Positions 54,183-63,753 of a DNA stretch of 64,000 nt are shown piece after piece. Both the position numbers and the translations under genes were made by a program. The stretch is from assembly GCA_025800365.1 (NCBI GenBank), contig JAOXRT010000284.1, forward strand, positions 1 through 64,000, in the 5' to 3' direction. This DNA comes from Cellvibrionaceae bacterium. Its GTDB lineage: Bacteria > Pseudomonadota > Gammaproteobacteria > Pseudomonadales > Cellvibrionaceae. Position 1 is the first letter of the stretch, and each line of letters begins with the position of its first letter. The notes below the pieces were generated by a model, which worked only from the letters and a program-made list of their open reading frames with translations, was not told where the DNA came from and ran no database searches.

Positions 54183-55004
54183 TTAAGCACTAAGCTTCTC
54201 TTTAAGCCATTCCTTAGGGCTGATTCCATAACGCTTGCGAAACACTCTGCTGAGAGCCGAGGCGTGTTCGTAACCCACTTCATGGGCCACCATACTCACC
54301 GGTTTGTTGTTAATAAGAAGCTCTTGGGCCTTAACCAATCGTATTTCGGTTAGATACTCATTGGGCGTCTTACCAACTGTATCCTTAAATAAGGTGGCAA
54401 ACTTTGAGCGTGACATGCTTGCCGTTGCTGCCATGGTATCTAGGTTCCAACTATCTGATGGGGCCTTTTGAATGGCTGCTATAAGTTTGGATAACTGTGG
54501 GTGCACCAAGGCTGAAAGAATCCCGTGGACGACAAGCCCTTTTTCGGTAATATGTCGTAGGATCTGGATAAAAATAATATCGCTAAGCTTATCCAGCATC
54601 ATTTGCTTTCCGGGCGTCTCTTGGAAAGCCTCTTCAAACAGCCAGTTTGCGGCGCGTTGAAGATGCTGGTGGCTGGCACCGTCAAAATAAATAAAGCGGG
54701 GTAGAGAGTTAACGAACTTTTCCTGTCCCTGCCCAAAATGAATTTTGGCACAGACCAGTTCAGCGTTTTCACTATCACCTACAGAAAGTCGGTGATTTGA
54801 TTTGCTAGGGATAAAAATCACAGAAGGACGATCTAGAAATATTTTGTGCCCATCCTCAGTAACAATGTTTAGCGTCCCTGATTTCAAGACATGTAAATGC
54901 CCACAGCTGTTGTCGCCGATGGATTGCAAGCCGCAAAGCTGACCACTGAAAAACACCTCGGTATTGAAGTCGATTAAACCCGCCGCTTCACTAAGCTGAT
55001 CCAT
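54183..55004 (-). CDS. AraC-family transcriptional regulator
   Basis: The 273-residue protein has an N-terminal cupin-like sensor region (~15-110) with CGHLHVLKSGTLNIV and PSVIFIPSKSNHRL. A linker and a C-terminal double helix-turn-helix follow (~175-270): MAATASMSRSKFATLFKDTVGKTPNEYLTEIRL, then VAHEVGYEHASALSRVFRKRYGISPKEW, the AraC signature. It is transcribed leftward toward the bufferin operon, but 527 bases away. Regulation of that operon is possible but not shown; the effector is unknown. Confidence 0.92.
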   Translation of the reverse strand: MDQLSEAAGLIDFNTEVFFSGQLCGLQSIGDNSCGHLHVLKSGTLNIVTEDGHKIFLDRPSVIFIPSKSNHRLSVGDSENAELVCAKIHFGQGQEKFVNSLPRFIYFDGASHQHLQRAANWLFEEAFQETPGKQMMLDKLSDIIFIQILRHITEKGLVVHGILSALVHPQLSKLIAAIQKAPSDSWNLDTMAATASMSRSKFATLFKDTVGKTPNEYLTEIRLVKAQELLINNKPVSMVAHEVGYEHASALSRVFRKRYGISPKEWLKEKLSA

Positions 55005-55379
55005 ACTTAAAGCTTCTTATCATTGATGGTGGGCGTACTGTGCGTCTTTACATTGCTTGAATCAAGCTCGATAAACAAAACTTGATAATCAACAAATGGG
55101 CTTTACTCAGGATTTTGAGGGCTCACAGTTTTCTGTGTTTAATGCCCTAAAAACCGCGAATTGTTGCTGGTGCTGTTGATTTTAACTAGGCCTTATAAGT
55201 GTATTGTCTATAGGTAAAACGGCGATAGCTTTATGCCCGAAACATGGATGTTTCTGATTTCTATAGCTGGTAGATCGGCAGCTGTATACCTATCGATCTA
55301 CCGCAATAAGCGTGCAACTCTAGGAGTTGCCGGTGTAGAGAGTGATAACTGGTTTGGATGGGTTTCCAAAAGCTGGCCT
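55005..55379. other. Intergenic region between the AraC gene and metH
   Basis: No gene was accepted here. It contains the promoter region of the AraC gene and a perfect 7-bp stem with a 3-nt loop at 55314-55330 (GCAACTC / GAGTTGC) of unknown role. Confidence 0.4.
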
Positions 55380-55391
55380 TCAATAGGCCAG
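55373..55391 (-). terminator. Hairpin overlapping the metH stop codon
   Basis: CTGGCC / GGCCAG with a 7-nt loop that includes the stop codon, followed on the minus strand by CTTTT. It is a short, weak terminator candidate. Confidence 0.45.
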
Positions 55392-58300
55392 ATTAGGTCG
55401 TATCCACTTTTCAATGTCTTCCTGCTTAAGATCTCGGCGCTGTGCTATTGATCGCACCTGATCTTCCTGGATTTTGCCAACATTAAAATACTTACTTTCT
55501 GGGTTGGCGAAATACCAACCGGATACTGAGGCGGCGGGAGTCATGGCGAAATGAGTGCTGAGCTCTACGCCAATATTTTCTTGGGCATTTAGTAGTTCGA
55601 AGAGAAACTCCTTCTCGCTATGATCCGGACAGGCTGGGTATCCTGGAGCGGGGCGTATGCCTTGGTACTTCTCTTTGATAAGCTCTTCATTGCTAAGCTG
55701 CTCATCGGCTTGATAGCCCCAAAACTCTTTACGAACGCGCTGGTGCATATGTTCAGCAAAGGCTTCGGCCATACGATCTGCTAAGGCCTTAACCATAATT
55801 GCTGAATAGTCGTCACCATTACTTTCGTACTCTTTGGCAAGAGCTTCAGCGCCTAGGCCGGTGGTCACACAAAATCCACCAATATAATCTTGCTTACCGC
55901 TATCTTCGGGTGCAATAAAGTCCGCTAGGCTCAATAGAGGTGGCTCCGCCACATCCCTAGTCGCTTTAATAGCCTGCTGACGAATAGGCTGAATGTTGCC
56001 CAAAACCTTGCCAGCTTCGTCGCTAATCTGAATGTCTTCTTGATTGACTTGATTGGCTGGCCAAATACCAATAACGCCCTTCGCTTGTAGCTGTTTTTTC
56101 TCGATCAGCTCTTTAAGCATCTTTTGTGCGTCGGCAAATAGGCTGCTGGCCGCTTCGCCAACGATTTCATCCTCTAGAATAGCGGGGTATTTGCCGGCCA
56201 AATCCCATGAGATAAAGAAAGGTGTCCAGTCGATGGTGTCGACAAGCTCTTCTAATGGGTAGTCATCAAATACTTGGGTTCCGATCAGCTTTGGCGTAAC
56301 CGGTGTAAAGGCATCCCAGTCTATCTGTAAGCCGCGACCTTTACTTTCTTCATAGCTGATTTGTTTGCCCTTGGGCTTGCGGTTAGCGGTTCGTTCGCGA
56401 ACTTTTACGTACTCACTTTTAATATCATCAATATAGCTTTGTTTGTCCTTAGACAGTAACTTGCTAGCGACACCTACCGCTCGCGAAGCGTCCGCAACAT
56501 AAATAGCTTGATCGAGATCGAACTCGGGATCAATTTTTACTGCGGTGTGGGCTTTTGATGTTGTCGCGCCGCCAATCAGCAGTGGTTTTTGAATATTCTG
56601 TCGCTGCATCTCTTTGGCAACGGTAACCATTTCATCAAGCGATGGAGTAATAAGACCCGATAAGCCGATAATGTCACAGTTTTCTTCGACCGCTGTTTTT
56701 AAGATGTCTTCGCAGGGCACCATGACGCCGAGATCAATTACCTCAAAGTTATTACACTGCAATACCACGCCAACAATATTTTTCCCGATATCGTGCACGT
56801 CACCCTTAACGGTGGCCATGAGTATTCGGCCATTGCTCTTTGCGCCTTCGTCTTTTTCTTCTTCAATATAGGGCTGCAAATAGGCTACCGACTGCTTCAT
56901 AACTCGGGCCGACTTTACCACCTGGGGAAGAAACATCTTACCTTGGCCGAATAAATCACCGACAACGTTCATGCCGTCCATTAACGGGCCTTCAATAACA
57001 TCGAGAGGACGTGTGCTGGCGATGCGGGCCTCTTCGGTATCTTCTTCAATAAAATTGTTTATGCCTTTTACAAGGGCATGCTCCAAGCGTTTACTTACAG
57101 GCCATTCGCGCCATTCTAGGTTTTCTGTTTTTGCGCCGCTGCTGCCATCACCGCGATACTTATCGGCTATTTCAAGTAAGGCTTCGGTAGCTTCCTCGTT
57201 GCGGTTGAGGATTACGTCTTCAACTTTATCTTTTAGTTCTTGCGGTAAGTCATCGTAAACGGCGAGCTGGCCAGCATTCACAATGCCCATGTTTAGACCA
57301 GCTTTAATGGCGTAATACAAAAATACCGAGTGAATCGCTTCGCGTACTGGGTTATTTCCCCTAAAAGAGAATGAAACATTACTTACGCCACCAGAAACAC
57401 CGGCGTGAGGAAGGTTTTCACGAATCCAGCGCGCTGCTTCAATAAAGTCGACGGCGTAGTTGTTGTGTTCTTCAATACCGGTGGCTACAGCAAAAATATT
57501 GGGATCAAAAATAATATCTTCGGGCGGAAAGCCTACTTTGTCGACCAGTACTCGGTAGCTGCGTTCGCAGATCTCGATTTTTCGTGCGAGGTTGTCGGCT
57601 TGGCCGTCGGTATCAAAGGCCATTACAACAACAGCGGCGCCGTAGCGCATGCAAAGTTTTGCCTTGGCAATAAAGTCTTCTTCGCCTTCTTTTAAACTAA
57701 TCGAGTTAACGACGGCCTTACCCTGTATGCATTTTAAGCCAGCTTCGATAACTTCCCACTTAGAGGAATCCACCATGATGGGAACACGGGAAATATCAGG
57801 CTCACTAGCGATCAGGTTTAAAAACTTCACCATGGCCGCTTCGGCATCCAGCATGCCTTCGTCCATATTGATGTCGATAATTTGCGCGCCGTTTTCTACC
57901 TGCTCTTGGGCAACCTCTAGAGCAGTGTCATAATCTTCTTCGATAATTAGGCGTTTAAAACGCGCGGAGCCGGTGACATTACAACGCTCGCCGACATTAA
58001 CGAACAGAGAGTTTTTCTCTATATTGAATGGCTCCAAACCGGCTAAGCGGCAGGCGACATCAAGGTCAGGAATTTTACGAGCCGGATGTTTGGCAACCGC
58101 ATCGGCGATAGCCTTAATGTGGGCGGGCGTTGTACCGCAGCAACCGCCGATGATATTTACAAAGCCACTGGCTGCAAACTCTTCAACGACTGTTGCCATT
58201 TCTTCTGGCGTTTCATCGTATTCACCAAATTCATTAGGCAAGCCGGCATTAGGGTGCGCCGAGACGAAACAGTTAGCAACCCGAGAAAGTTCTTTTAGGT

Positions 58301-59072
58301 AAGGGCGCAGCTCATCGGCACCGAGTGCGCAGTTCAGGCCAATTGAGATGGGCTTGGCGTGAGCTAAAGAGTTATAGAAGGCTTCTGTAGTTTGACCAGA
58401 AAGAGTGCGACCAGATGCATCGGTAATGGTACCCGAAATCATAATGGGTAAGGTTTGGCCAATCTCTTCAAAATATTCTTGTACCGCAAACACCGCAGCT
58501 TTGGCGTTTAGGGTATCAAAGATGGTTTCAATCAAGATAAGATCAGCGCCACCGGCGATAAGCCCGGAAACCGCTTCGCGATAGTTTTCGACCAATTGAT
58601 CGAAGGTCACATTACGGGCGGACGGGTCATTTACATCGGGTGATATTGAGCAGGTGCGGCTGGTAGGGCCAATCACCCCAGCAACATAGCGCGGGCGATC
58701 GGGTGTTTTGGCCGTCATGGCATCGGCGGCTTCGCGTGCTACTTTCGCCGATGCAAGGTTGATCTCATAGGCCAGCTCTTCCATTTGGTAGTCTGCCATA
58801 GAAACCTGGGTGGCATTAAAGGTATTGGTTTCAATAATGTCGGCACCGGCTTGCAAGTAGGCCGTGTGGATATCTCGAATAATATCTGGCTGGGTGATCG
58901 ATAGCAGGTCATTGTTACCGGCCACGTCCATATGGTAATCCGCAAAGCGCTCGCCGCGATAATCGGCTTCTTGCAGCTTGTAACCTTGAATCATGGTGCC
59001 CATACCGCCATCCAGCATTAGGATACGTTCTTGCAGTTGTTCTCGAATATCAGGGCGTGGGCTTTGACTCAT
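55380..59072 (-). CDS. metH: Cobalamin-dependent methionine synthase
   Basis: MetH transfers the methyl group of 5-methyl-tetrahydrofolate to homocysteine through methylcobalamin. The 1,230-residue protein has all four modules. The homocysteine domain carries GLNCALG (~248) and [11 protein letters not shown] (~312), the zinc Cys. The pterin domain runs ~345-640 ([14 protein letters not shown]). The cobalamin domain has [11 protein letters not shown] (~760), with the lower-ligand His. The C-terminal AdoMet reactivation domain has [15 protein letters not shown]. The start has AAGGAAAG upstream. It is a single gene. No cobalamin or SAM riboswitch was seen in the leader; instead there are tandem repeats and a palindrome (59198-59294). 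Confidence 0.98.
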   Translation of the reverse strand: MSQSPRPDIREQLQERILMLDGGMGTMIQGYKLQEADYRGERFADYHMDVAGNNDLLSITQPDIIRDIHTAYLQAGADIIETNTFNATQVSMADYQMEELAYEINLASAKVAREAADAMTAKTPDRPRYVAGVIGPTSRTCSISPDVNDPSARNVTFDQLVENYREAVSGLIAGGADLILIETIFDTLNAKAAVFAVQEYFEEIGQTLPIMISGTITDASGRTLSGQTTEAFYNSLAHAKPISIGLNCALGADELRPYLKELSRVANCFVSAHPNAGLPNEFGEYDETPEEMATVVEEFAASGFVNIIGGCCGTTPAHIKAIADAVAKHPARKIPDLDVACRLAGLEPFNIEKNSLFVNVGERCNVTGSARFKRLIIEEDYDTALEVAQEQVENGAQIIDINMDEGMLDAEAAMVKFLNLIASEPDISRVPIMVDSSKWEVIEAGLKCIQGKAVVNSISLKEGEEDFIAKAKLCMRYGAAVVVMAFDTDGQADNLARKIEICERSYRVLVDKVGFPPEDIIFDPNIFAVATGIEEHNNYAVDFIEAARWIRENLPHAGVSGGVSNVSFSFRGNNPVREAIHSVFLYYAIKAGLNMGIVNAGQLAVYDDLPQELKDKVEDVILNRNEEATEALLEIADKYRGDGSSGAKTENLEWREWPVSKRLEHALVKGINNFIEEDTEEARIASTRPLDVIEGPLMDGMNVVGDLFGQGKMFLPQVVKSARVMKQSVAYLQPYIEEEKDEGAKSNGRILMATVKGDVHDIGKNIVGVVLQCNNFEVIDLGVMVPCEDILKTAVEENCDIIGLSGLITPSLDEMVTVAKEMQRQNIQKPLLIGGATTSKAHTAVKIDPEFDLDQAIYVADASRAVGVASKLLSKDKQSYIDDIKSEYVKVRERTANRKPKGKQISYEESKGRGLQIDWDAFTPVTPKLIGTQVFDDYPLEELVDTIDWTPFFISWDLAGKYPAILEDEIVGEAASSLFADAQKMLKELIEKKQLQAKGVIGIWPANQVNQEDIQISDEAGKVLGNIQPIRQQAIKATRDVAEPPLLSLADFIAPEDSGKQDYIGGFCVTTGLGAEALAKEYESNGDDYSAIMVKALADRMAEAFAEHMHQRVRKEFWGYQADEQLSNEELIKEKYQGIRPAPGYPACPDHSEKEFLFELLNAQENIGVELSTHFAMTPAASVSGWYFANPESKYFNVGKIQEDQVRSIAQRRDLKQEDIEKWIRPNLAY

Positions 59073-59197
59073 GGTTTCTTTCCTTCTTGCTTTGGCGCTA
59101 CAGCTCTTCCAAATAATGGTTTAAAACAGCTGGGCCAGGCGCTACATTTGCTATATGCCACAATGACTAGTTAATGCTGCGGCTAGTATCGGCTTGT

Positions 59198-59249
59198 TCT
59201 TAACTATAATTCTTAAAGATAGGTCTTAAAGACGGCTCTTAAAGAAATT
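59198..59249. promoter_or_regulatory. Four 13-bp direct repeats with core TCTTAAAGA between metH and nfuA
   Basis: TCTTAA-type units start at 59198, 59211, 59224 and 59237, an exact 13-base period. The last three share TCTTAAAGA, itself a TCTT-A-AAGA palindrome; the first is degenerate (TCTTAACTA). They lie 126-175 bases before metH on the divergent side. The array looks like a cooperative operator. It does not match the MetJ box (AGACGTCT) or the MetR site (TGAA-N5-TTCA). Confidence 0.6.
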
Positions 59250-59270
59250 TCATATAGCCTCGCATTATAC

Positions 59271-59294
59271 CTATATCAAAATATTTCGATATAG
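59271..59294. promoter_or_regulatory. 24-bp palindrome CTATATC...GATATAG in the metH/nfuA intergenic region
   Basis: Seven-base arms CTATATC and GATATAG flank AAAATATTTC, which is itself nearly symmetric, so the whole 24 bp has only one mismatched pair. It sits between the 13-bp repeats and the nfuA start, fits a dimeric regulator site, and could serve either gene. Confidence 0.5.
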
Positions 59295-59472
59295 ATTTTG
59301 AATTCTAAGCTTATTCATATATTGAGGGTGATTAACCGCCGTGTATGGCTTAATCGCTGGCCATTCAAGCTTGAACTAGCGCTAAACCCATTTCACACAT
59401 ATGGTTTTTATATTAGCTTTCATGATTTAGAATAACCGACCTGTGAATTAAGGTATTTAAAGAGCCTGTTAT

Positions 59473-60072
59473 ATGAGTGATACGCCTGTAGTCGATGTGG
59501 ATTTTACCCCTTCAGCCCAAAGCTATTTAGCTGAACTACTGTCAAAGCAAGACGGTGATGGCATTGGTATTCGCATGTTTGTATCAAACCCGGGAACGCC
59601 CCAAGCGGAAACCTGCATAGCCTATTGTCGTCCTGGCGAAGAGCAGGAAGGTGATATCCAAGTTCCTTTGGATGGTTTTACCGCGCATTTCGAAGCGCGC
59701 TCGATACCTTTCCTAGCCGAAGCAAAGGTTGATTACTCGGCGGATAAGATGGGCGGCCAGCTCACGATTCGAGCGCCTAATTCAAAAATGCCTAATGTTA
59801 CTGACGACAGTCCATTAGAAGATAAGATTAACTACATCTTATACAACGATATCAATCCGGGTTTGGCTTCTCATGGTGGTGAAGTGAGCTTGATTGAGCT
59901 TACCGATGATAACTACGCAGTATTGCGCTTTGGTGGTGGCTGCCAAGGTTGTGCCTCAGTGGATATGACTCTTAAAGATGGCGTTGAAGGCACTTTAAAA
60001 GCTAAGCTGCCAGAGCTTGCGGGTGTTCGCGATATCACTGATCACAGTGATCGTTCTCAAGCTTACTATTAA
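59473..60072 (+). CDS. nfuA: Fe-S cluster carrier NfuA
   Basis: NfuA carries [4Fe-4S] clusters to apo-proteins, especially under oxidative stress or iron limitation. The 199-residue protein has a degenerate A-type domain (~10-100: [23 protein letters not shown], which lacks the three Cys of true A-type carriers). It is followed by a NifU C-terminal domain with [10 protein letters not shown] and the cluster motif [15 protein letters not shown]. Length and order match E. coli NfuA. It is a single gene divergent from metH. Confidence 0.97.
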   Translation: MSDTPVVDVDFTPSAQSYLAELLSKQDGDGIGIRMFVSNPGTPQAETCIAYCRPGEEQEGDIQVPLDGFTAHFEARSIPFLAEAKVDYSADKMGGQLTIRAPNSKMPNVTDDSPLEDKINYILYNDINPGLASHGGEVSLIELTDDNYAVLRFGGGCQGCASVDMTLKDGVEGTLKAKLPELAGVRDITDHSDRSQAYY

Positions 60073-60118
60073 GCGCCATCCGTATTTCATTCCTTTCAGC
60101 TTGACGCTATAGAATGCG

Positions 60119-60149
60119 CCCAAAGCCGATGCCAAGCAGAGGCTTTGGG
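60119..60149 (+). terminator. Hairpin behind nfuA, probable terminator
   Basis: A perfect 9-bp stem (CCCAAAGCC / GGCTTTGGG) with a 13-nt loop lies 47 bases after the nfuA stop. The T-run (AGTTTTTA) is displaced by about 12 bases. Confidence 0.55.
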
Positions 60150-60180
60150 GTGTGCTTCAAAGTTTTTATAGTTGCTTTAG

Positions 60181-60363
60181 CTAACTTAAAGGCACTAAAA
60201 ATAGCCAAGATTCCCCGCTATCTAAGTCGTGCATTACATTATCAACGACAAACTGCTCACCCTCTAAAACCAGTTGCTCACCGATGGTAACCGGGTTCCG
60301 AAATAGCTGGTCTTCATAGCTGTAGCTATCTTCTTTACTGACGTGTAGGTGGTAGATATACAC
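60181..60363 (-). CDS. Small 60-residue protein encoded directly after modA
   Basis: A short acidic protein (starting MYIYHLHVSKEDSYSYED) with no signal peptide, membrane helix or Cys. I do not recognise it. It begins three bases after the modA stop, so it should be translated from the same mRNA; that spacing is the main argument that it is real. The sequence GEQLVLEGEQFVVDNVMHD looks like a small beta-rich fold. Confidence 0.6.
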   Translation of the reverse strand: MYIYHLHVSKEDSYSYEDQLFRNPVTIGEQLVLEGEQFVVDNVMHDLDSGESWLFLVPLS

Positions 60364-60366
60364 AAA

Positions 60367-61185
60367 TTACTCCTTGAGATCTGATTTGCTGTCAAAATCT
60401 TTTGAGTCAGTATAGGGAATACTGTAGCCGTGTGACTCAATAATCTGCTGCGCCTTAGCTGTTTGTAAAAATCGCCAAAAAGCTTTGGCCGCTGGCTTTT
60501 TGTTGCTGCGCTTGAGTAAAACGGCGTCTTGTAAAATGGCCGTGTGCAGCTGCTTGGGGACTTGCCAGGCATTATTACGATCTTCCGCTGGCAAGCTCAA
60601 CCATTGAGATTTGGCTATAAAACCCGCGTCCACTTGGCCAGCTTGGGTAAAGTGGTAGGCTTGGGCGATGTTTTCACCTTGTATCTGTACTATGTTGCCC
60701 GCCTTGTTGGGTTTTGCCTCATCGGAAAGCTTTTCTAAAACACTGTTCGCAGCTCTGCCATAGGGGGCGAGTTTGGGGTTGGCTAGGGCAATTTTTCCTG
60801 CCTCAAGCTTAAGAAATTCGACACTCAGCTTCTTATTTCGATGCTCGGCATGGCTAGACCATAGTACTAAGGCGCCCTCAGCATAACTAAATTGACTATC
60901 CGCGAGTGCAAATCCTTCAGCAACTAGCTGTTTTGGGCGAAGCTGATCTGCAGATAGAAATAAATCAAAAGGCGCGCCGTGCCGAATTTGGGCGGCGATC
61001 TTGCCGCTAGAGCCCAATACAAAGCGAACCTTGTGGCCGCTTTCTTTAGTGAACTCTTGACCGATCTGTCGTGCGCTATGGGCAAAGTTTGAGGCTACAG
61101 CAACGGTTATTGTTGCTGAATAAGATTTTGAAATACTGTTAGTAAACAATAAGATGGAGAATAAAGCTAGAATTAGCTTCACCAC
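60367..61185 (-). CDS. modA: Molybdate-binding periplasmic protein ModA
   Basis: The 272-residue protein has a signal peptide ending near SKSYSATIT. The mature start ITVAVASNFAHSARQIGQEF, then VRFVLGSSGKIAAQIRHGAPFDLFLSAD, follow the ModA oxyanion site pattern (Ser and Ala residues). KIALANPKLAPYGRAA and QAGQVDAGFIAKSQ are also typical. It normally delivers molybdate or tungstate to a ModBC transporter. No modB or modC is adjacent; the only operon partner is the 60-residue gene. The permease is either elsewhere or this ModA has another role. Confidence 0.9.
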   Translation of the reverse strand: MVKLILALFSILLFTNSISKSYSATITVAVASNFAHSARQIGQEFTKESGHKVRFVLGSSGKIAAQIRHGAPFDLFLSADQLRPKQLVAEGFALADSQFSYAEGALVLWSSHAEHRNKKLSVEFLKLEAGKIALANPKLAPYGRAANSVLEKLSDEAKPNKAGNIVQIQGENIAQAYHFTQAGQVDAGFIAKSQWLSLPAEDRNNAWQVPKQLHTAILQDAVLLKRSNKKPAAKAFWRFLQTAKAQQIIESHGYSIPYTDSKDFDSKSDLKE

Positions 61186-61300
61186 AAAAACCCCCGAATA
61201 TTTAGTCTCCTTAAAGTAACAAATTCAGGCTGCTATTGCAGTAAGTTATAGAATAATAGCTGTAGTGAGCTGCTGTTGCTGCGGAAGTGGCATCTGAGGA

Positions 61301-61329
61301 TAAAAAAAGCCGCCTATAATACAGGCGGC
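61301..61329 (-). terminator. Intrinsic terminator downstream of azoR
   Basis: On the minus strand, GCCGCCT / AGGCGGC with a 7-nt loop is followed directly by seven Ts. It lies ~125 bases after the azoR stop and separates azoR from modA. Confidence 0.88.
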
Positions 61330-61454
61330 GCAAGGGTCTTAGGGTGTTCTCTATTACTTAATAACTTAGATCATATATCTGGCATATGCAAAAGTGATTG
61401 ATGAAGCAAACGACTTTTTTCGCACTTTTGTATCAATTTCTATTGTTTTTTCGC

Positions 61455-62033
61455 CTATTTCGCCAGCAGAGCATCAATTTGGCGCTCTCCGTCACTTAAC
61501 ACTTCGGCTTGCGAGCCCTTTGAACCACTTGCATCGATGTGATGTATTTCCTTAACGCCAATAAAGCGGCATACCTGTTCAATATAAGTGCTGCAGTGAT
61601 CATAGCTACTGCCTACAGGTGTGCCGCCAGTTGCGGTGATGATATAGGCCTTCTCAATTTTACAGAGGCCTTGCGGGCCTTGCTCTGTATAGTGAAAGGT
61701 CTTGCCCCCGACACAAATGGCATCAATCCAAAGCTTTAAATAGCTCGACACGCTGAAGTTATACATGCTGGCGCCAATAACTAGGGTGTCAGCTTGCTTT
61801 AACTCGTTAATTAGAGTGTTCGATAGCTCCACAAAGTTACTTAGGCTGGTATTTCCGTTATCAGTTCCATCTTTAAAGGCCATCAAATCTTCGGCACTTG
61901 GGAGGCTAACGGGGGTTGATGCGAGATCACGGTAAACCGTTGGCTTATCTAGCTTAGCTGCAAGGTAGTGGCCTAGCTTGCGACTGTTGGATCCTGTTAA
62001 GTTAGCGCTGCTATCGATGTGTAATGTTGTCAT
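61455..62033 (-). CDS. azoR: FMN-dependent NADH-azoreductase
   Basis: AzoR is a flavodoxin-fold quinone/azo reductase that uses NADH and FMN in the cytoplasm. The 192-residue protein has HIDSSANLTGSNSRKLG at the FMN phosphate loop, ASMYNFSVSSYLKLWIDAI and ATGGTPVGSSYDH, all typical. It is divergent from a LysR gene with 180 bases between them, a layout in which the regulator usually controls the reductase. Confidence 0.94.
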   Translation of the reverse strand: MTTLHIDSSANLTGSNSRKLGHYLAAKLDKPTVYRDLASTPVSLPSAEDLMAFKDGTDNGNTSLSNFVELSNTLINELKQADTLVIGASMYNFSVSSYLKLWIDAICVGGKTFHYTEQGPQGLCKIEKAYIITATGGTPVGSSYDHCSTYIEQVCRFIGVKEIHHIDASGSKGSQAEVLSDGERQIDALLAK

Positions 62034-62213
62034 TTTTAAGCCCTGTATCCAATTAATTGTTCAAATTCGTTTTTGATTTATTAAGCTTGTTTAGCAGGGC
62101 GTGCCTTGATGGGCCGCCTTGCAATAAACTGTTAAGAAGTATTTTATGGATTGACAGCTTTTTAATAAGCGGTAAATACTGCATAAAACCTTCAATTAAA
62201 TTGAACAGTTGCT
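62034..62213. promoter_or_regulatory. Divergent azoR / LysR control region with paired TTGAACA[AG]TT motifs
   Basis: A motif TTGAACARTT occurs in opposite orientation at each end: on the minus strand near 62054-62065 before azoR, and at 62201-62210 just before the LysR start. The second lies next to a perfect 15-bp palindrome TTCAATT-A-AATTGAA (62191-62205), which fits the T-N11-A LysR box. Autoregulation and azoR control by the LysR protein are likely. Confidence 0.55.
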
Positions 62214-63113
62214 ATGAGATCTCAAATAACCCTAGAAGTGCTTGAAATTCTTGATGCCATTGATCGTCGAGGCAGCTTTGCTAAGGCGGCCGAAGAGTTG
62301 AACCGGGTGACCTCGGCATTATCGTATTCTGTGCAAAAGCTTGAGGAGCAGCTGGATATTGTGGTGTTTAGGCGGCAGGGGCGCCGGTCAGTGCTCACGC
62401 CAGCTGGAAAGTTGCTTCTGGATGAAGGGCGGCAGCTACTGCAGGCTAGCAATGATATCGTCTTAAAAGCGAAAGAGGTGGCTAATGGCTGGGAGCCAAG
62501 GATTCGTATTGCCGTTGAATCGCTGCAGAATTATCCAAACTTTTTTGCTGTGCTGTCTGGCTTTTTGCAAGAACACCCCAGTATGGAAATAGATATTCGA
62601 GAGTCAGTGCTTAACGGTGGCTGGGATGCATTGGCTAGGGCTGAGGTGGAGCTGCTCGTCGGCGCACCAGGGCCGGTGCCTAGCAACCAAGGAATAAGAG
62701 TGGAACCCTATGGTCTGGACGCGCTGATCGAGCTTATATCATCCAGTCACCCTTTGGCCGAGCAGGCCGCTAATGCTGATTTGGTAGACCAAGTGTACCC
62801 GAGTCTCAGGCGTGTTGTGCTGCACGATACCTCGGTGGTTGATGTTGCCCGAAGTGCTGGCCTCGGGCAGCAATCACAGCGCTTTTATGTGCAAACCATG
62901 GAGCAAAAATACGAGGCCATCAAAGCAGGAATAGGAATCGGTTTTGTACCTACGCATCGCGCCGAGAGAGCGATAGAAAGCGGTGAGCTTATCAAGGTCG
63001 CCAAGCCAATTATGGATAAACAGCAGCATTACTTGGCCTGGAAGGTAAGTAACAAGGGCAAGGGATTACAAGAACTATGTCGGCGTCTATTGCTGGAGGG
63101 TAGTGCGGCATAA
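62214..63113 (+). CDS. LysR-family transcriptional regulator, divergent from azoR
   Basis: The protein has 299 residues. The N-terminal wHTH is LEVLEILDAIDRRGSFAKAAEELNRVTSALSYSVQKLEEQLDIVVFRRQGRRSVLTPAG, the LysR pattern. The effector domain covers ~90-295 (RIRIAVESLQNYP...GIGIGFVPTHRAERAI). The ATG at 62214 is adjacent to the candidate operator. It probably senses an electrophile or quinone that AzoR removes; this is inferred from pairing only. Confidence 0.93.
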   Translation: MRSQITLEVLEILDAIDRRGSFAKAAEELNRVTSALSYSVQKLEEQLDIVVFRRQGRRSVLTPAGKLLLDEGRQLLQASNDIVLKAKEVANGWEPRIRIAVESLQNYPNFFAVLSGFLQEHPSMEIDIRESVLNGGWDALARAEVELLVGAPGPVPSNQGIRVEPYGLDALIELISSSHPLAEQAANADLVDQVYPSLRRVVLHDTSVVDVARSAGLGQQSQRFYVQTMEQKYEAIKAGIGIGFVPTHRAERAIESGELIKVAKPIMDKQQHYLAWKVSNKGKGLQELCRRLLLEGSAA

Positions 63114-63753
63114 GGTGCTATCTACTTTATCTTTAAGCGCGCAAGAATTTTTTCGCAAAAATATATTTACCCTATATTTTATGATGCTTTTAAGGCTGGA
63201 AATTAAGCATAAAAAAAACCCGACGTCTGGGGGAGAGCATCGGGCCAAGACCATTAGGAGTAAACACGTCGTTGAACATAGCTTTGAAGAAAGATAACAG
63301 TGCTCTGTTCGATCTATAAGATGAAGACTGGCTGCTGTCATTTACCTTACTGGCGTTATTAAGTATTAATCAAATCAGAAAAAATGCCAGTGAAATATCG
63401 CCTTTGCTTAAATGTTTTTTTCATGTTCCCAAGCCTCCGAAATACTCAATTCTTATATCCAACGTATTGCTGAGCCCTGGGGTAATTAATCGCTATTTGT
63501 TATTAATTTCGTGGAATATAAACGTGCTTGCTATATAACTTTAGCTGCCATTAGTTGGCACTATAGTCACAAAAAGCCGCCTTGGCCTCTTTATTGCTAT
63601 ATTTTCTGTATTGATCACTGCAACTGAGTCAGTCCCCCAAAATAGCCTAGTGTGATTGTTATACGGCTTATTGCCAGCTAACTGCTGGACAAAAATTTCC
63701 TGTAGGAAATTTAAAAGGGAAGCTTGTTGCCGCTTATATACGGGAAGAGCGTT
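63114..63753. other. Intergenic region between the LysR gene and the lipoprotein gene
   Basis: A 640-bp gap without an accepted protein gene. It contains a minus-strand terminator at 63211-63244 with no visible gene feeding it, and the promoter of the lipoprotein gene. Short frames here lack start signals and similarity. Confidence 0.45.
63211..63244 (-). terminator. Orphan minus-strand intrinsic terminator, possible end of a small RNA
   Basis: On the minus strand CCCGATG pairs with CGTCGGG (seven pairs with one G-U) and is followed directly by eight Ts. No coding gene on the minus strand lies to the right within 500 bases, so a small RNA starting in ~63250-63500 is possible. On the plus strand the same stem has a C-A mismatch and no T-run. 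Confidence 0.6.

Larger units (their letters stand above)
59073..59472. other. Divergent metH / nfuA intergenic region
   Basis: A 400-bp region holding both promoters, the 13-bp repeat array and the palindrome listed separately. No gene or riboswitch fold was recognised. Confidence 0.5.

Noticed and set aside
55233..55451. 72-codon plus-strand frame at the metH 3' end
   Set aside because: It overlaps metH on the other strand and shows no start signal or family similarity.
59073..59472. Cobalamin or SAM riboswitch upstream of metH
   Set aside because: No cobalamin-box or SAM-riboswitch core was found; the region is AT-rich with operator-like repeats.
63087..63341. 84-codon minus-strand frame in the last intergenic region
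   Set aside because: It would read straight through a strong terminator and into the LysR gene; it is probably chance.
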